DNA from: Antedon bifida
Taxonomy: Eukaryota; Echinodermata; Crinoidea; Comatulida; Antedonidae
Length of the DNA stretch: 64,000 nucleotides
NCBI GenBank assembly: GCA_963402885.1
Contig: OY727096.1
Span: forward strand, 27,137,820-27,201,819
Direction of reading: 5' to 3'
Numbering within the stretch: position 1 is the stretch's first letter; the number at the start of each line of letters is the position of its first letter. Made by a program: the position numbers and the translations under genes. This document shows positions 1 through 11,977 of the stretch, piece after piece. A model generated the notes under the pieces. It searched no databases. It was given only the letters and a program-made list of their open reading frames with translations, and was not told where the DNA came from.

Positions 1-312
1 GCACACCACGGACCAATGGCAGCCATCAGTGCAGTGCCTACCAGATCCAGATACTCTATTTGTACAATTAAATTAACTAGGGGATACACCAGGAAGCGCA
101 CAATTGAAACATTTCAATTTAAAACTCTTTATTTTATCATGCATGAAACAAATATTATTATTATATATATATATTATTATATTATTATATATTACAGCAG
201 TAGGGCATTGGCTATAATGTTATCAAATCTAAGTTTCCTGGAATATTTGAAACCGCTAGAATGTTTGCACTGTGTTCCCCTATCTCAGAGCTAAGCATAA
301 TTTAAAGCCTAC

Positions 313-407
313 CTTGCAAATTTATGCTGACTGAGCACAAGAACTTTGCCTCTTAATTCAGTCACAATTTTACTTTTATCCTCAGGTCTTCCATGCTCCA
401 ACACATG
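313..407 (-). CDS. pum: pum exon 14, start of PUF repeat 7 (last exon in the window)
   Basis: Starts [13 protein letters not shown] and ends in LSQHKFA plus two bases of a split Ser codon. This is exactly where the repeat 7 S-N-E recognition helix begins in other Pumilio proteins. The donor AG|GTAGGC shows the gene continues, but positions 1-300 contain no further exon that I can place. Confidence 0.93.
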
Positions 408-3400
408 CTGTAAACAAAACAAAAATTTAAATTCAAATATGCTTAAGATAGTGATATTTTTGAATAAAACATTAAATTGTATATTTTCTATGCTTTAATA
501 AAATGATTCAATACAAATTGAATGAATGTTTAATCCGATTTTATAATTCTTTACCTGAATGACATAATTTCCATACTGGTCCTGAACCAGACGTTCAGTG
601 TTCTGATGTAGTTCCTCTAGGATGGGTAGAGTTTGATCCACGGTACAGTGTTCCAAGATGCGTTGGATGACCCGACATCCATAAGGATGAGTAGATAAGG
701 AGAACACTTGGCTACGGAACGCATCAATTATGAACTGGAGCGCAACCGGCTCAACGCACTCGATGCACTTTTGAACAACGTGATTGCCATTTTGGTCTTT
801 CACGCACTTCAGAACGTGGCCATCAAGTTCACGAACAATCTCAACCTGAAGGAAGTTAATTTTTTTTAATTAATTTCATTGTAATTACTTTTAATTAAAC
901 AAAACGAGGGTTAAATTAAAGGGGTCAGTTGTCAATACAATATTTGGGCACACACCATTTTTGTCAAACTAGTTCGATAGTGTAGACAGAGCTTCAGATA
1001 AATTACAAACGCATAAGGAATGAAACAATTTGGATTAGACATACACGACTAATGATGACTATTTAGAAAGAAAACTAAACAAAATATACTATATATTGAA
1101 TACAAGAATTATATACAGTAATTTAGACTGCTTTATTTATGAAACAAAAAGGTGACTGTACCTGTAATTCTGGCGGGATGGATTCCAGAGCTTTTTGTAT
1201 AACACGGCACCCATACATCTGCAGAGCAAGGGGAAGAACGTGACCTCTTATACGCTGTGCCAATGCCTGCTTCTGTTCTGTGCTGCCGAACTCGAAGAAC
1301 TTTTGGATAACATAATTACCGAACACATCAGTCATGAGGTTGTACGCGGCACCAAGGATCTCTCCAAACACCATCTGACGCTCCGGTATGGAAGCGCGTT
1401 CAAGCTTCTGCTGAATGAAGCGTGAACCATGCTGATCTTGCGAGAACTCGACAATGTGGCCAGTCAGATCGCGAAGTTGTAAGTTAGGAAAACGGTTGTT
1501 CCTGAAATCTTCTAGAAGTCTGCTACGACCGGGAGCACTCTTTTCCATAAAGGTGGAACTACGAAGACTGCGTGGTGGAAAGAGGGTGTTCGACCAGCCA
1601 CTGGTTGATGAAGAACTGTTTCGATGGTACTTGGCCTCAGCTCCTGGGGCTGAAAATTAATTGAATAATTAATAAATACCTGAATATAATGTAAATATAA
1701 CCCTCTAAATATTACTTTTTCTAGCAATATAGAATTGTGTAGCAATCAGAAAATGCTAAAATATATGGCATTTAATTTCTTCAATCATCATTGACTAATA
1801 TGGAACATACCTAGACTTATACCACACAGAGATGTTTGGGACGGTGGTGGTGTCAGACTACCAGTGTTCGTTGGTGAGATACCGAAAGGTCCTAATGCAG
1901 TTGGGGAGCTGCCGTAAAATCCAGAGAAACCTTGGCGTTTGTCGCTACCCAGCGAATCTCGACGATCACTCAGAGATGTTGAACCAGCAATGCCAATCGA
2001 ACCTACGGTGGAGCCTAGCGATCCAATACCTCCGTTGCTGAACATGGAGCTGTTTTGGTTGAACGATCCCACCGGATTGGTGGTCTGCGTAGGCGTACCG
2101 GCTGGCATTGGGCTATTTGTATACAGAGACATTGGTGGTTGCTGTTGCTGCTGTTGTTGTTGGGCACCAAGTAGACGAAATGGTCCATTTGCATTTGCCA
2201 TTCCATTGGCTGTTTGTACTGTGGGGAAAAAACATGTAAATAACGTAAGCCGTAAAGGATATCCATGCAAAAGACATAGGTTCAAACCTGTCTCTGCACC
2301 ATATTCAATATATCTTTAGGCAAGATATTTTTTGCTTGATACCTCGTCCTTTAGATGGGACATAATGCTATTGGCTCACTGTGCATACAATCAATATATC
2401 TGAAATTTCCCAGTGCAATAATCATGGCTGTAACATGGTTGTCTTTCCTCAGTTTTTGAGACATTTAATAACATATTTTACCTGCTTAAATTCTATGCAT
2501 TTCTTTGATTTACACAAAATGCATTATATTTTTATTGGTTTAGGTCTTATAAGAAAGTATGTCTAGTTAGAACAGGATAACAGTCACACAGTCCCTATAA
2601 TTCTTTTTAAAGCAATGACCATGAGCTGATTAGAAAATTCAAGAAACTGGTCTTTACCTGGTCGAGGGTTGCCCATGATGAGTTGTCCAGTCTGATCATA
2701 GTACACTGGTGCTATCACTTGGTAACCAGCTGAGAAATGTCAATAAAAAAACATGAACAATGAAATGCTACTATTGATTTCAATAATATCAGTAAATTAA
2801 TATCAATATAGATAAATGATTTCTGATAAATTTCAATATTTATTTGCATACTACAGACGAATGAATGAAAAATTGGAAGACTTTATAAAAGCATGGCAAA
2901 ACCATAGATGGTGCGTATAAATTTATAAAAATACAACAAATTATAAGGGGTGCTATATATTTCAGAAAAATACACAAATTGTAGAGGGTACTATTTAAGA
3001 AAATAACTATCTATTTGTAAATATTTAGCGCATACCGATATGCATTGTGTTGGTGATACATTTTTCACTTTTTGTTAACCAAAAGGGGCCTAGTAGTAGA
3101 GCCTAAATGATAAATGTATGCATTAACGTATAAAACAAACAAAAGCTTACCGGGAGTAGCTAAAGCCTGTGCTTGCAAAGCCTGGGCCTGAACGGCTTGA
3201 GCCTGAGCTTGTGCCTGCGCTTGGGCTGTACCAGGTTGAGCGTTTTGTTCTTGCTGGCCAGGCTGTTGGGGTTGTTGTCCAGGCTGCTGTTGTTGCTGTT
3301 GTCCCTGTGGTGTAAGAGGACGTCCGTTCTGTTGGTTCCTCACCATTTGCTGCTGCTGTTGCATACCTTGCTGCTGTTGCTGGGGTATGATGACGCCAGG

Positions 3401-6400
3401 ATAGACACTCCAGGGAGGCACACCATATGCATACTGAGGTTGTACCACGGTCGGTTGACCTAATCACAAAATATGATATCAAAATAATCATATCTTGTCA
3501 TTACTTGTTACACCATTATGATGTACAGGAGCAGAATAAGACTTTTGGTTGACTGATATCGTGAAATCTCTTCACTCCAAAATTAACAATTTATTGCAGA
3601 TATAATGATTTCAGTGTGTATATTTATCATTTGTCAATGAAATAATATAGATTGCATTTTTTTCAACGAAACGTTTTACACATTGTTTCTGCTATTATTG
3701 CATTGGTTATATATAAATAATGTCTCTAGTCTAAATAACTTTTTAAAGAATAGAATACTACCTGCCCATACCTAGGAATTAATATTATGTTTTTATAATT
3801 TTAAGTATTGGTAGAAAATAATTGTTTTTTCAATAAAATCTTCCTTATTGGATTACCAAAACATCATATTATGTATAAATGTGACCTACATATAAAGTGC
3901 AGAATCTGTTGTACAGTATATTTACATGAGAATGGCTTTCTAAGTGAGTATGATACCATATATGGCATGCACATGCTATATTTTAGAGACCAGAGGATAT
4001 CTTTCCAAAATATCATTCCAAAATATATCATTTTAAACATGGTAACAAAATCTAAAGAAATCATGTAAAAGTTTATGACGGGAAAATGTGAAGTGAATAT
4101 CTCAGTAAAGTTGCAAATAAAAAGTAAATTAATCAAATGTGGTGATATTGAACAAAAATTGAACATGTGAACAATTATTGTTCTTCAGAATACCAAATAC
4201 CAAATTAAAATATCCCAATTTTGTGCTACAACTCATGCATTTGCCTGTTTAAATTGTGTAATTGTTTTAATTGCAATCTTTACTGGGATAATCGAAAAAC
4301 AAAATCAAAAATTGAATCTACCTGCAATCGTTGCTGTGAGGCCTAATGCATAAGGATCTTGGGCAGTGGGTGCCGCACCGGTAATTATATACGGGTTGGT
4401 AGGAGCAAATGCAGTGGGAGCTAGGCCTATGAAAATAACAACAAGCAATAGAGATGTATTTAATAATAAAACAAGCTAAATGGCAAACAGATAAAATAAT
4501 TAAAAAAATGCTTCAAATTAAACAGCTTCTCCAGATTATATAGAATGACAACCATCTGTGAATTTAACATTCTTATACATTCAGTAAATAAATATAGCCA
4601 ATTTTCTGTACTGTATCTTTAAAAAGTACCATAGGCAACTTCTGCAATACAGCGTCACATATGCATAACATATGATGCCTGTACTATAGGCCATAAGCCT
4701 AAACGTAAACAATACATGCATCACACTGTATTACAGAATGTGCATATGATACGGAACAGTCAATGGCAAGATACAATACAGAGAATTGGATGATAAATAC
4801 ACATAAATAGCCCAGAAAAATTGTCTTGAATGCAGATCCAGTGGTAAAATGTATCAGACAAAAACCTTTTTTATTAGGAATAATGATATCCAATTTAGTG
4901 TGAACGGGTGCTTATTCATGGTTCTCCCTTTTACGTTGGCATGGTATGCCATAACATACTGACAGTACTGACACTAAATATCTTCTCTAGATATGCATTC
5001 AAGACTGTATTGACACACGTATCATAAAATATTGCATACACCGCTACGAACCCCCAGTTTTTTTATTTGCTAACAACCCAGTTTTCATTTGCGGCTTTCA
5101 CATAGAATAGAATAACTGTAGAATGTAGCATGCATGCATAACCTATGAGGTAACATCAGACCAAATCAAAATAATACATATTGTAGAAAAAGTACAGTTT
5201 GGCAATGTTATTTTAAGTCAATGATTTTGCTTAAGTAGTTTAAAAAAAAACCGTTTACGTATTTCTTTTCTTAAATCTTTTAAATTTGAAATTTATTCCA
5301 TATGATAAAAACATCTGATTAAATAAAGACTTTTTTTCAAATAAAAATGTGCACGATCTTGACTGAAGCAAAAAGATTGATAATCGGAAGATTTAAGTAC
5401 ACTCACTTTGATAATCTACATCCAGTCAAAGATAAATTTAGTCTTACCCATTTGTTGTTGCTGCTGAGCTGCGGCCAATGCATACTGTTGCTGCTGTTGG
5501 GACGTCAGTTGTTGTATAGCTATAGCTTGCGGGGTAGCTTGACGTTGCTGCATCATCTGCGGTGAACAAAATGTTTAATGCAACATACGGTAACAATTTT
5601 TGTTAAGATTCAATATAAGAAATAATAGGAGGAGATACTATTTTTTATTGATGTAATGAAGCCTCTAACTTATCTTATAATTATCATATCTTTTTAAAAA
5701 CACTGACAGTATCACAGGGTTAGAAATTAACCACTAAACCTCAGGAGCCAGCAGGGCTACCAACAAATAAATGTTGGTCACCTTTATCAAAATCTAGTGG
5801 CCCCCAATTTTTTTTTTCAATACTGTTTTTCTGCATTTGCAGCAGCAGCCGCCAATGGGACAATCTGACCAACGAACACCCACCAACCAAAATATAATGG
5901 ACAGTATAATCCTACCTAACTTCTCCAAATTGAATACCTAGGCCCTATGGGACTATATGCTGTAAAATGTAATTATAAATTCTAGAAAAAAAAACCAAAA
6001 ACCCTGCTACTGTATTCTCCAGTTATTACCTGCTGGGTGTGGTTATACTCCAAGTAGCTGGGACTGTCCATGCTGGGCACCATTTGACCGCCATAATCAA
6101 ACTGCAAGGGGTCAACAGAAACATGCTGTTGGGTATCAATCTGCAGGGGGTTTTGCTGGGCCTGTTCCATGTAGTTCTCTTGTGTGGTCTTCTGGTGTTG
6201 TAAGACATGTCGGTGAAGGTCCATCGGCTGTTGTACTTGTACCTTGCCTACCTCCTCCACTGGAACTTGATTCACGCCAGGTAGAATGGTTCTATATGGC
6301 AAACGATAAAACACGTTATTATGCAAAGCATCTTCTAAAGCTATGTCTACACTATCAAACTTGATGTGACAAAAAAATGTGATGTGCCCATATATGGACA

Positions 6401-9400
6401 TGATGACATATCACCATTAAATTTGAGCACATCACACTATTTTTTTGTCAAACTAGTTTGAAAGTGTAGACAGAGCCTAATATAATATTTTACACTAAAA
6501 ACAAATCTGGTGGCTTCCTCTTGAATTTACCTTAGGACTTCAGAACTGAGTTAATTTGTCCTGTCAACGCAACTGAACACTCCTGCCAAAACTTACATAA
6601 CCAAACCCTAGCAAATCAGAAGAGACACTCACCCCCGATACCCATTTTGCCCCTCTGTTTTACCTTCCATTTCAGTCCACCATAAACTTTCAGATCTGTG
6701 CATGATGTTTTCATTCGAAAAGACATAATTTTGAAAAAAAAGACCTTTTCAACACAGCTTGGAAGCAATAGTGGTTTAAATGGGTAGGTGTCGGCAAATT
6801 CAAGGGATCGATCTTTTTCACTCTCACTTTTCTACATACAATTTTAAAATATAACATATAACTCACTCTTGTTGCGGTTGAGTGGTCGTTTGAGGGACTT
6901 CATTCTGGTTGTCAACCTGGTTCAGTTCTTTGCTTTCATCAAAGGGAGAAGGAGTTTTACTGCCCTTTGCATTAGCTTGGTCATTGGTCTCATTTTGGGT
7001 TGGTTCCTGGGTCTGATTGGCAACTGGCTGTGTAATTAAATAAAACAACAGATTTTAGGTTAATAATGTGGTTTACAAAATATTAATTAATATTCATTTT
7101 ATTCTAAATTTATTTCTTCGGAAAAAAATATGAATTTCAGCAGACCCTCAAATGGCAATGCAAACTAAATAACAAAATAATTTTAATTTAGAAAAAAAAA
7201 TATTTTAAATTCAAACAAGGAATAAATGTATTAGTAATGAATATATAAACAAGCTATTTAAATTGTTAACATGTATGTTTCTTTTTTTTGTAAACCAAAT
7301 CGCCAACCAATTCAGGTTTTATTGTGATTTGTGGATATTTTGAATAAATAAAATATAGTTGTAGGTACCTGATGGTAGGGACATTTGATACATGTACAAG
7401 AGGCACATTTAAGAGAGCCCCTGAAATGTGAAATTTAAGAGGGCCCCTGAAGAATAACAACTATTTTGTCCAGCTGGAAGGTTTATCCTCTATGAATTAA
7501 AAAATATACCCTTTACTACCTTGACATTTTAAATTGCAAGATCAACATTTTATTAATTATACAGTACAGGTGTTCATTTATTTAATCTATTAGCACAGCC
7601 TGTATTTAGTGCAAAATATTTCTATGATTCATTACTTAATCTATTTAATTTTAAAACAAGTAGCGTAGGACTCTTTCATGGAGGCGTAGGACTCTTTCAT
7701 GGATACATAGTACCACACCTATTCCATTTTGTCTTTTAATAACATTAATTCAAGACAAAACATTTCTATAAAAAAAAAATCATTGTTGCAAGCTAGATTA
7801 AAAAAGCCAACAATAAAAACAATTGAATAGTACAATCAGAATTTACATATTCTGAACAATGGATTTCATTGGTTCTTTTGTTTGCAACAATTAATCCAAT
7901 GACATGTGAAAGATAAAGGTCAATGAATAAAACTTAAGCACCATACAACCTACAGTACAGTTATATATAGTTACTGTTATTCAAAGACATTGACTATGTA
8001 TTATTAGGTTAAAGATACAAGGTTGAAACTCTTTATGTATAATAAAGAAACAAATCACAAACAAGTGAATTAGCCTATTTTATATATACATCCACACCCA
8101 ATAAGTTTCAAGCTTTACTTTATGCAATACTTGCATATTTTTTTAATGAGGTTGAGGAACATATATGGACACATCACATTCTTTTTGTCACATAAAAATT
8201 GATAGTGTAGACAGAGCTTTACATATCAAATCAGTTATCATTATCACTTGCAATAATTTGTTAGGGTAGGTCCAATTTATAATCAACAGAATGTAATCAC
8301 CATTTACACCATTAAAAACAGTCATTCGCCTGGGAAATCAGACAGATTAGAGAGCCCAAGGAGAGTTTGGGAGAGCCTAGGACAATTTGGGAAAGCACAA
8401 GTGTACTTTGAGAGAGTTGATTTGTACTTACGAATCTCGCTCCTCCCGCCTTCATTCTGCCAAGTTTATTGGCATCCATATCCTTGCCCATGGTGGCCGG
8501 TGAACTGCCAAGTACGTACTCAGCCATGCTAACTCCGAGGCCACTCGTTTCAGATCGAGGCGACAACACAGCATTCTCTTGGCCCTGATAAGACCCTGGA
8601 GACAATCCTCTTCTTTGTACCATAATCGGTTGCGATACAGAATGATCTGAAGATTCAGAAGTAAAATATGTTAAGCTCTGTCTACACTGTGTGTGATGTG
8701 CCCATGGACAATTATTGAAACAAATGAATTTTCCTCAAAATGCATTGAGAACCAATTCTGCGCTTTGGTTCCAATTAGATTAGACAGAATATATTACTTA
8801 TTTTAATGTTTGAAGTAATTTTCAATATAACAAGAAAGTAAACAGACCCGTTGGAAGAACGAAAAAAATATGGACAAAGATGGTACAGGACGATTTGAAA
8901 ACTGTATTAAATTACACAGGCCAAGGAACGACAAGGAAGCATATTGATGTTTATCTAAAAGTATAAATCATAAACTCCATATATTTATTTATATTTACTA
9001 TACATACCAGTGCCACTTTGTTGAGGCATTGAAACACCTCCCCAACTACTAGCTGGCCACTGGTTGCCACCTAAGAACAGGCTGCCATCAGCTTTCTGCT
9101 CATCTCCTTGATCCCAGAACTTCTTTGCACCAAACTGAATGGAAAACCAAAAGAATTGTAATAATCTACAATCACAGGTATTTCAAATTCAATGTATTAA
9201 TTTGAACATGAGCTATAAACAACTAATTCACAAGTGTCTCTGAACCTCTTGCACTGACGAGAAATGGTGTTGGTAGTCCATGAGTGCGATAAACCAATTA
9301 GCCCTTTCCCCCACCAAGTGGATGACAAATACGAAAAGAAGAATGTTTAGTGAAACATCCCTAACTGCCCATGAGGCAGTCCACTACATTTACACAGAGC

Positions 9401-10538
9401 ATTCCAACGTACCACCATCATAATTTCTTTTTGTATCATTATTGTTTATGTACGAATACAACAAACTATTTGAATAATGTTAGTTTATCTATTTTTTTGT
9501 GTTCATTTTTAAACCTCTAATTTACTGATTGAAAGACCTAACCATTGACTTACAACAGTTCTTACCTCTTCATTAATTCTTAATCTCCGATCACCTTCCA
9601 AGTGCAATGCGTTGAACTGGTTTGTCATCCGAGCAATTTCAGCCGCCCTGGTCTGTAAAATATACAAGGAAAACTTGTATTAGAAATTAACCAAATTACA
9701 ATAATTGCAAAGAATAATTTTGCCACAGTGTAGCATAGCAAAAAGCTATACAAAAACTACTATCATATATTTACAAAATGGTATGCAAAACATTCAATAC
9801 AAAACTGTTTAGACTCAAAGTTCAATTTGATTTCCCTGTATTGAAAGTTTTGAATTACATAGAAAACATATTAAAACAAATAGCTGTGAAACACTGTATG
9901 TGTGTAATTTTTGACTGGCTGTACCTTTTTTTTTAAATTATTCCAAGTACATGTCAATCATTTTAGTAATTAAATATAGTAGGCCATAAAATATAATTTC
10001 ATAATACTGAATAATGATTGTTATTAGCCTTATTGGTTGTACTAGGCCTAAATACAGTATACTGCTGTTCAAAATTCGGATTAGGCCATTTGGCCCAACA
10101 TATTATTCAATTCCTTTTAATGTTTGAATTATGATCCAAAAACAGGCACTTTTGAAACAAGAGTTAAATACCAAAATCTAAAATAAAACCTACTGTAGGC
10201 CTACCTTCTTTATAATATTAATAATTAAGGCAACGCAATACCCCAGCTACTGAGTGAGCTAGTAATAAGTAGAGAGGCTAGGTAGGCCTACACATAAATT
10301 AAACTGTACTTGCCTGTTCAATGATGCTATCATCTCTATCTGCATTAGCCCATCGTTGTTTTTCATACTGTCCAGGGTCAACTGCTTCACCAGGCTGGCG
10401 TTGATGAAAGTAAGCGATAGTGGCATCGTCTCTAGACCCCTGTTGGAGGGCTGGATGCTGTGATCGGGGGCCTTTCTGTACACCACCAGGGCCTCCTTGC
10501 TGTCCAATACGAGAATCGTCCCAAGCTACCTCAGTCAT
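313..10538 (-). CDS. pum: Pumilio-family RNA-binding translational repressor, 3' end beyond the window
   Basis: Sequence-specific cytoplasmic mRNA repressor that binds UGUANAUA-type sites in 3' UTRs and recruits deadenylation factors (family knowledge). Exons joined by hand, 5' to 3': 10538-10314, 9652-9566, 9134-9008, 8646-8432, 7027-6867, 6291-6030, 5556-5448, 4426-4322, 3459-3151, 2729-2658, 2218-1811, 1649-1162, 845-555, 407-313. These total 2,954 nt, or 984 codons plus 2 nt, and every junction keeps frame. The N-terminal half holds conserved Pumilio blocks ([35 protein letters not shown]) and Gln-rich tracts. The PUF domain starts near residue 734. PUF repeats 1-6 are complete and repeat 7 starts at the last visible exon. 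About 95-100 residues (rest of repeat 7, repeat 8 and tail) are expected left of position 1. The domain reads closer to vertebrate PUM2 than PUM1 ([14 protein letters not shown]). The ATG at 10538 opens the first coding exon. Confidence 0.96.
555..845 (-). CDS. pum: pum exon 13, PUF repeats 4-6
   Basis: Ninety-seven codons in phase 0. The recognition residues are N-H-Q (NGNHVVQ), C-R-Q (YGCRVIQ) and N-Y-Q (YGNYVIQ), the classic codes of repeats 4, 5 and 6. The acceptor CTTCAG and the donor CAG|GTAAAG are both clear. Confidence 0.95.
943..995. mobile_element. Fragment of the CTCTGTCTACACT MITE family in pum intron 12
   Basis: Right-hand end only: GTCAAACTAGTT, then GATAGTGTAGACAGAGCTT. It matches the ends of the fuller copies at 6336, 32714 and 48152. 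Confidence 0.75.
1162..1649 (-). CDS. pum: pum exon 12, PUF repeats 1-3
   Basis: Begins with PGAEAKY, which precedes the PUF domain in vertebrate Pumilio proteins, then a Ser-rich linker, then [12 protein letters not shown] and repeats 1-3. The base-contacting positions read S-R-Q (HGSRFIQ), N-Y-Q (FGNYVIQ) and C-R-Q (YGCRVIQ). These are the standard codes for A, U and A at the 3' end of the target, so specificity looks unchanged. It ends in phase 0 at a CAG|GTACAG donor. Confidence 0.95.
3151..3459 (-). CDS. pum: pum exon 9, Gln/Ala-rich low-complexity segment
   Basis: Residues about 431-533. It opens with a tyrosine/proline-rich stretch ([13 protein letters not shown]) that aligns with YYGVTPWGVYP of vertebrate Pumilio. 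It then runs into glutamine blocks and an alternating Gln-Ala tract near the 3' end of the exon. Such tracts in Pumilio proteins contribute to repression and assembly in other animals (family knowledge). The minus-strand CAG/CAA mix suggests slippage-prone growth held in frame. Confidence 0.9.
4630..4755. repeat. Dispersed palindromic repeat (GATACAGTGTCACAT family)
   Basis: Contains CAATACAGCGTCACATATG, ATATGATGCCTGTACTATAG and inverted partners. Related stretches occur near 52,040-52,200 and 59,325-59,430. The family is unnamed and its ends are not defined. Confidence 0.4.
6336..6480. mobile_element. Full-length CTCTGTCTACACT-family MITE, 145 bp
   Basis: Both inverted ends are present (AAGCTATGTCTACACTATC on the left, GTGTAGACAGAGCC on the right). 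Between them are the inner inverted pieces ATGTGATGTGCCCATATATG and GAGCACATCACA. It sits about 45 bp upstream of the acceptor of pum exon 6, inside the stretch where the branch point and polypyrimidine tract are expected. Confidence 0.85.
8161..8222. mobile_element. Right-end fragment of the CTCTGTCTACACT MITE family
   Basis: ATATATGGACACATCACATT, then TTTTTGTCAC and GATAGTGTAGACAGAGCTTT. Lies in pum intron 4. Confidence 0.75.
8671..8710. mobile_element. Left-end fragment of the CTCTGTCTACACT MITE family
   Basis: TTAAGCTCTGTCTACACTGT followed by GTGATGTGCCCATGGACA. It begins about 25 bp from the acceptor of pum exon 4. Confidence 0.65.
10314..10538 (-). CDS. pum: pum coding exon 1, followed by a GC-AG intron
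   Basis: Seventy-five codons from the first ATG, containing the conserved RDDA..YFHQRQ.GE block seen near the N terminus of vertebrate PUM1. The exon must end at CAG (10316-10314), because the next exon (9652) starts in phase 0 with TRAAEIARM. The donor is therefore GCAAGT rather than GT, the usual form of a GC-AG intron. A GT four bases further on would shift the frame. Confidence 0.88.
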
Positions 10539-10554
10539 GATTTTTTTACAAACT

Positions 10555-11012
10555 AACTTTACAACTATTTACAAATATCATTCCACGATCTAAAAACAAA
10601 TTAAATATATATTTAAAACAATATTTACTGGTTACATAACATGGAATTATATTGCATTCTGACTACCTTATATTTTACTGAACTGAGCACAAATAATACT
10701 ACGAATACTACTGTGTGGCGAGTGGGTAAACAATGAAAATCACGGAGTGTGATCTATCGTTCCACCAAATTAGTCATTAAAAACACACCTATCAAAAATT
10801 AAATTTCATGTAAATTTACTTCATAAATCGCATAAAACTATTATTCACTTTAATTTGTTACAATAATTCAAAAAACATTTTAACTTACGGGGATGAAACT
10901 GGATTATTTACAACAGTTTATCTTCCTTCTAACTCAAACATCCCGACATTTTGAAAATGATGGATTCTGGGATATATAGCATGCATGTGCGTTTATAAAG
11001 GATGACGTCATT
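10555..11012 (-). promoter_or_regulatory. pum: Proposed pum 5' UTR, UTR intron and core promoter
   Basis: On the minus strand a palindromic CRE (TGACGTCA, 11003-11010) lies directly upstream of a TATA-like TTTATAAA (10992-10999), so transcription would start near 10,965. A strong donor, CC|GTAAGTT, has its GT at 10888-10887. A matching acceptor TTTGTTTTTAG ends at 10590, which implies a UTR intron of about 300 bp (10590-10888). Exon 2 of the transcript (from 10589) then runs into the ATG at 10538. The motifs are seen; their use is inference. Confidence 0.45.
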
Positions 11013-11556
11013 TCTAACCATGAGCTGAGCTGAGTCAGAAAGTTCTTTTGTTCTCACACAGAGAGCTACTTATCATTGTTAGCAATCGCTTTCATAGAAT
11101 TATTTAGATAATGAACTGAAATGAGTTATTGTTTTTAAATTAAAGACTTCGCTGGTTCATTTTTGCCTATACTACTAGCTAGCTACGCCCTTTGCAGACG
11201 CGTCTACCATGCACGCCTCTATACTATAGGCCTACTCAGGGGGTAAAAAAAGACTTAAAAATCATGGAAAATCTTTGCATGTCATCCACCCGTATCTCTA
11301 TCGCATATTTTTTTTACTACATTGCAAAAAAGTGTACTGTATTCTCCTTGTATAAGTTCTATTGTAGGACTATTTCACAAACCACCATCTAATAAAACTA
11401 AAGCCATAATTCCAGTGGTAATGGCCAGATCAATACAGGATCCAAGATCTTTTGTATTAAATACAGAATACTTTTAGCAATTGCTGGATGCCGGGATCAC
11501 CCTCATTAAATATGGTTCAAATAAAAATAAATAAAGATATCGCCGTTGCTAAAGCC
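11013..11556. other. Intergenic space between the divergent pum and SWIM genes
   Basis: No exon is recognised. It holds a TAGGCCTA octamer (11227) and the SINE tail listed separately. The two gene starts are about 1 kb apart and head to head, so shared regulatory sequence is possible. Confidence 0.5.
11476..11512 (+). mobile_element. 3' end of a SINE
   Basis: AGCAATTGCTGGATGCCGGG, then ATCACCCTCATTAAA. This matches the tail of the more complete SINE at 49,759-49,925. Confidence 0.6.
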
Positions 11557-11834
11557 GTTTAGATATATTGTCCCCTACATTTTTTTTTAATGTCACGTAA
11601 TAGTAATTAGTTATTCAGTTTTACCGAAAACTGATTCGAAAAAAAATGATTTATCTGAAAAAAATGTAATTTAAAGCAAAACAATATTTTAAATTGTCTG
11701 TCTAAAATTAACCGTTTAGTTTGTCTTTTTTTTTACAGAAGTGAATAACTTTATTTAAACTGCAAAATGACCCATTTAAAGTCCGATTTTATTAATCTTC
11801 ATTTTCATGTTTTTGGGGGACACTACGTCTTTAA
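11557..11834. mobile_element. TTAA-flanked MITE, degenerate copy upstream of the SWIM gene
   Basis: Left end AGATATATTGTCCCC and right end GGGGGACACTACGTCT, the latter followed by TTAA. It shares the internal segment ATGTCACGTAATAGT with the copy at 17,933. Lies about 145 bp upstream of the proposed first coding exon of the SWIM gene. Confidence 0.75.
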
Positions 11835-11977
11835 TTCGGGCCACAAACGGGTGAACTGCCGCTGACGGCGGGGACATCATCAGTAAAGTAGTGTTACATC
11901 AATTATAGAGGGCGCTAAATCTTTTCATCCGCGGCGGGCGCTTGAAGTGTTGTTGCGTATACAGACTTATTGCAAAA

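Noticed and set aside
1939-2319. 126-codon plus-strand frame with a poly-Cys run
   Set aside because: Antisense shadow of the Gln-rich pum exon 11.
3173-3463. 96-codon Leu-rich plus-strand frame
   Set aside because: Antisense shadow of pum exon 9; CAG/CAA repeats read as Leu on the other strand.
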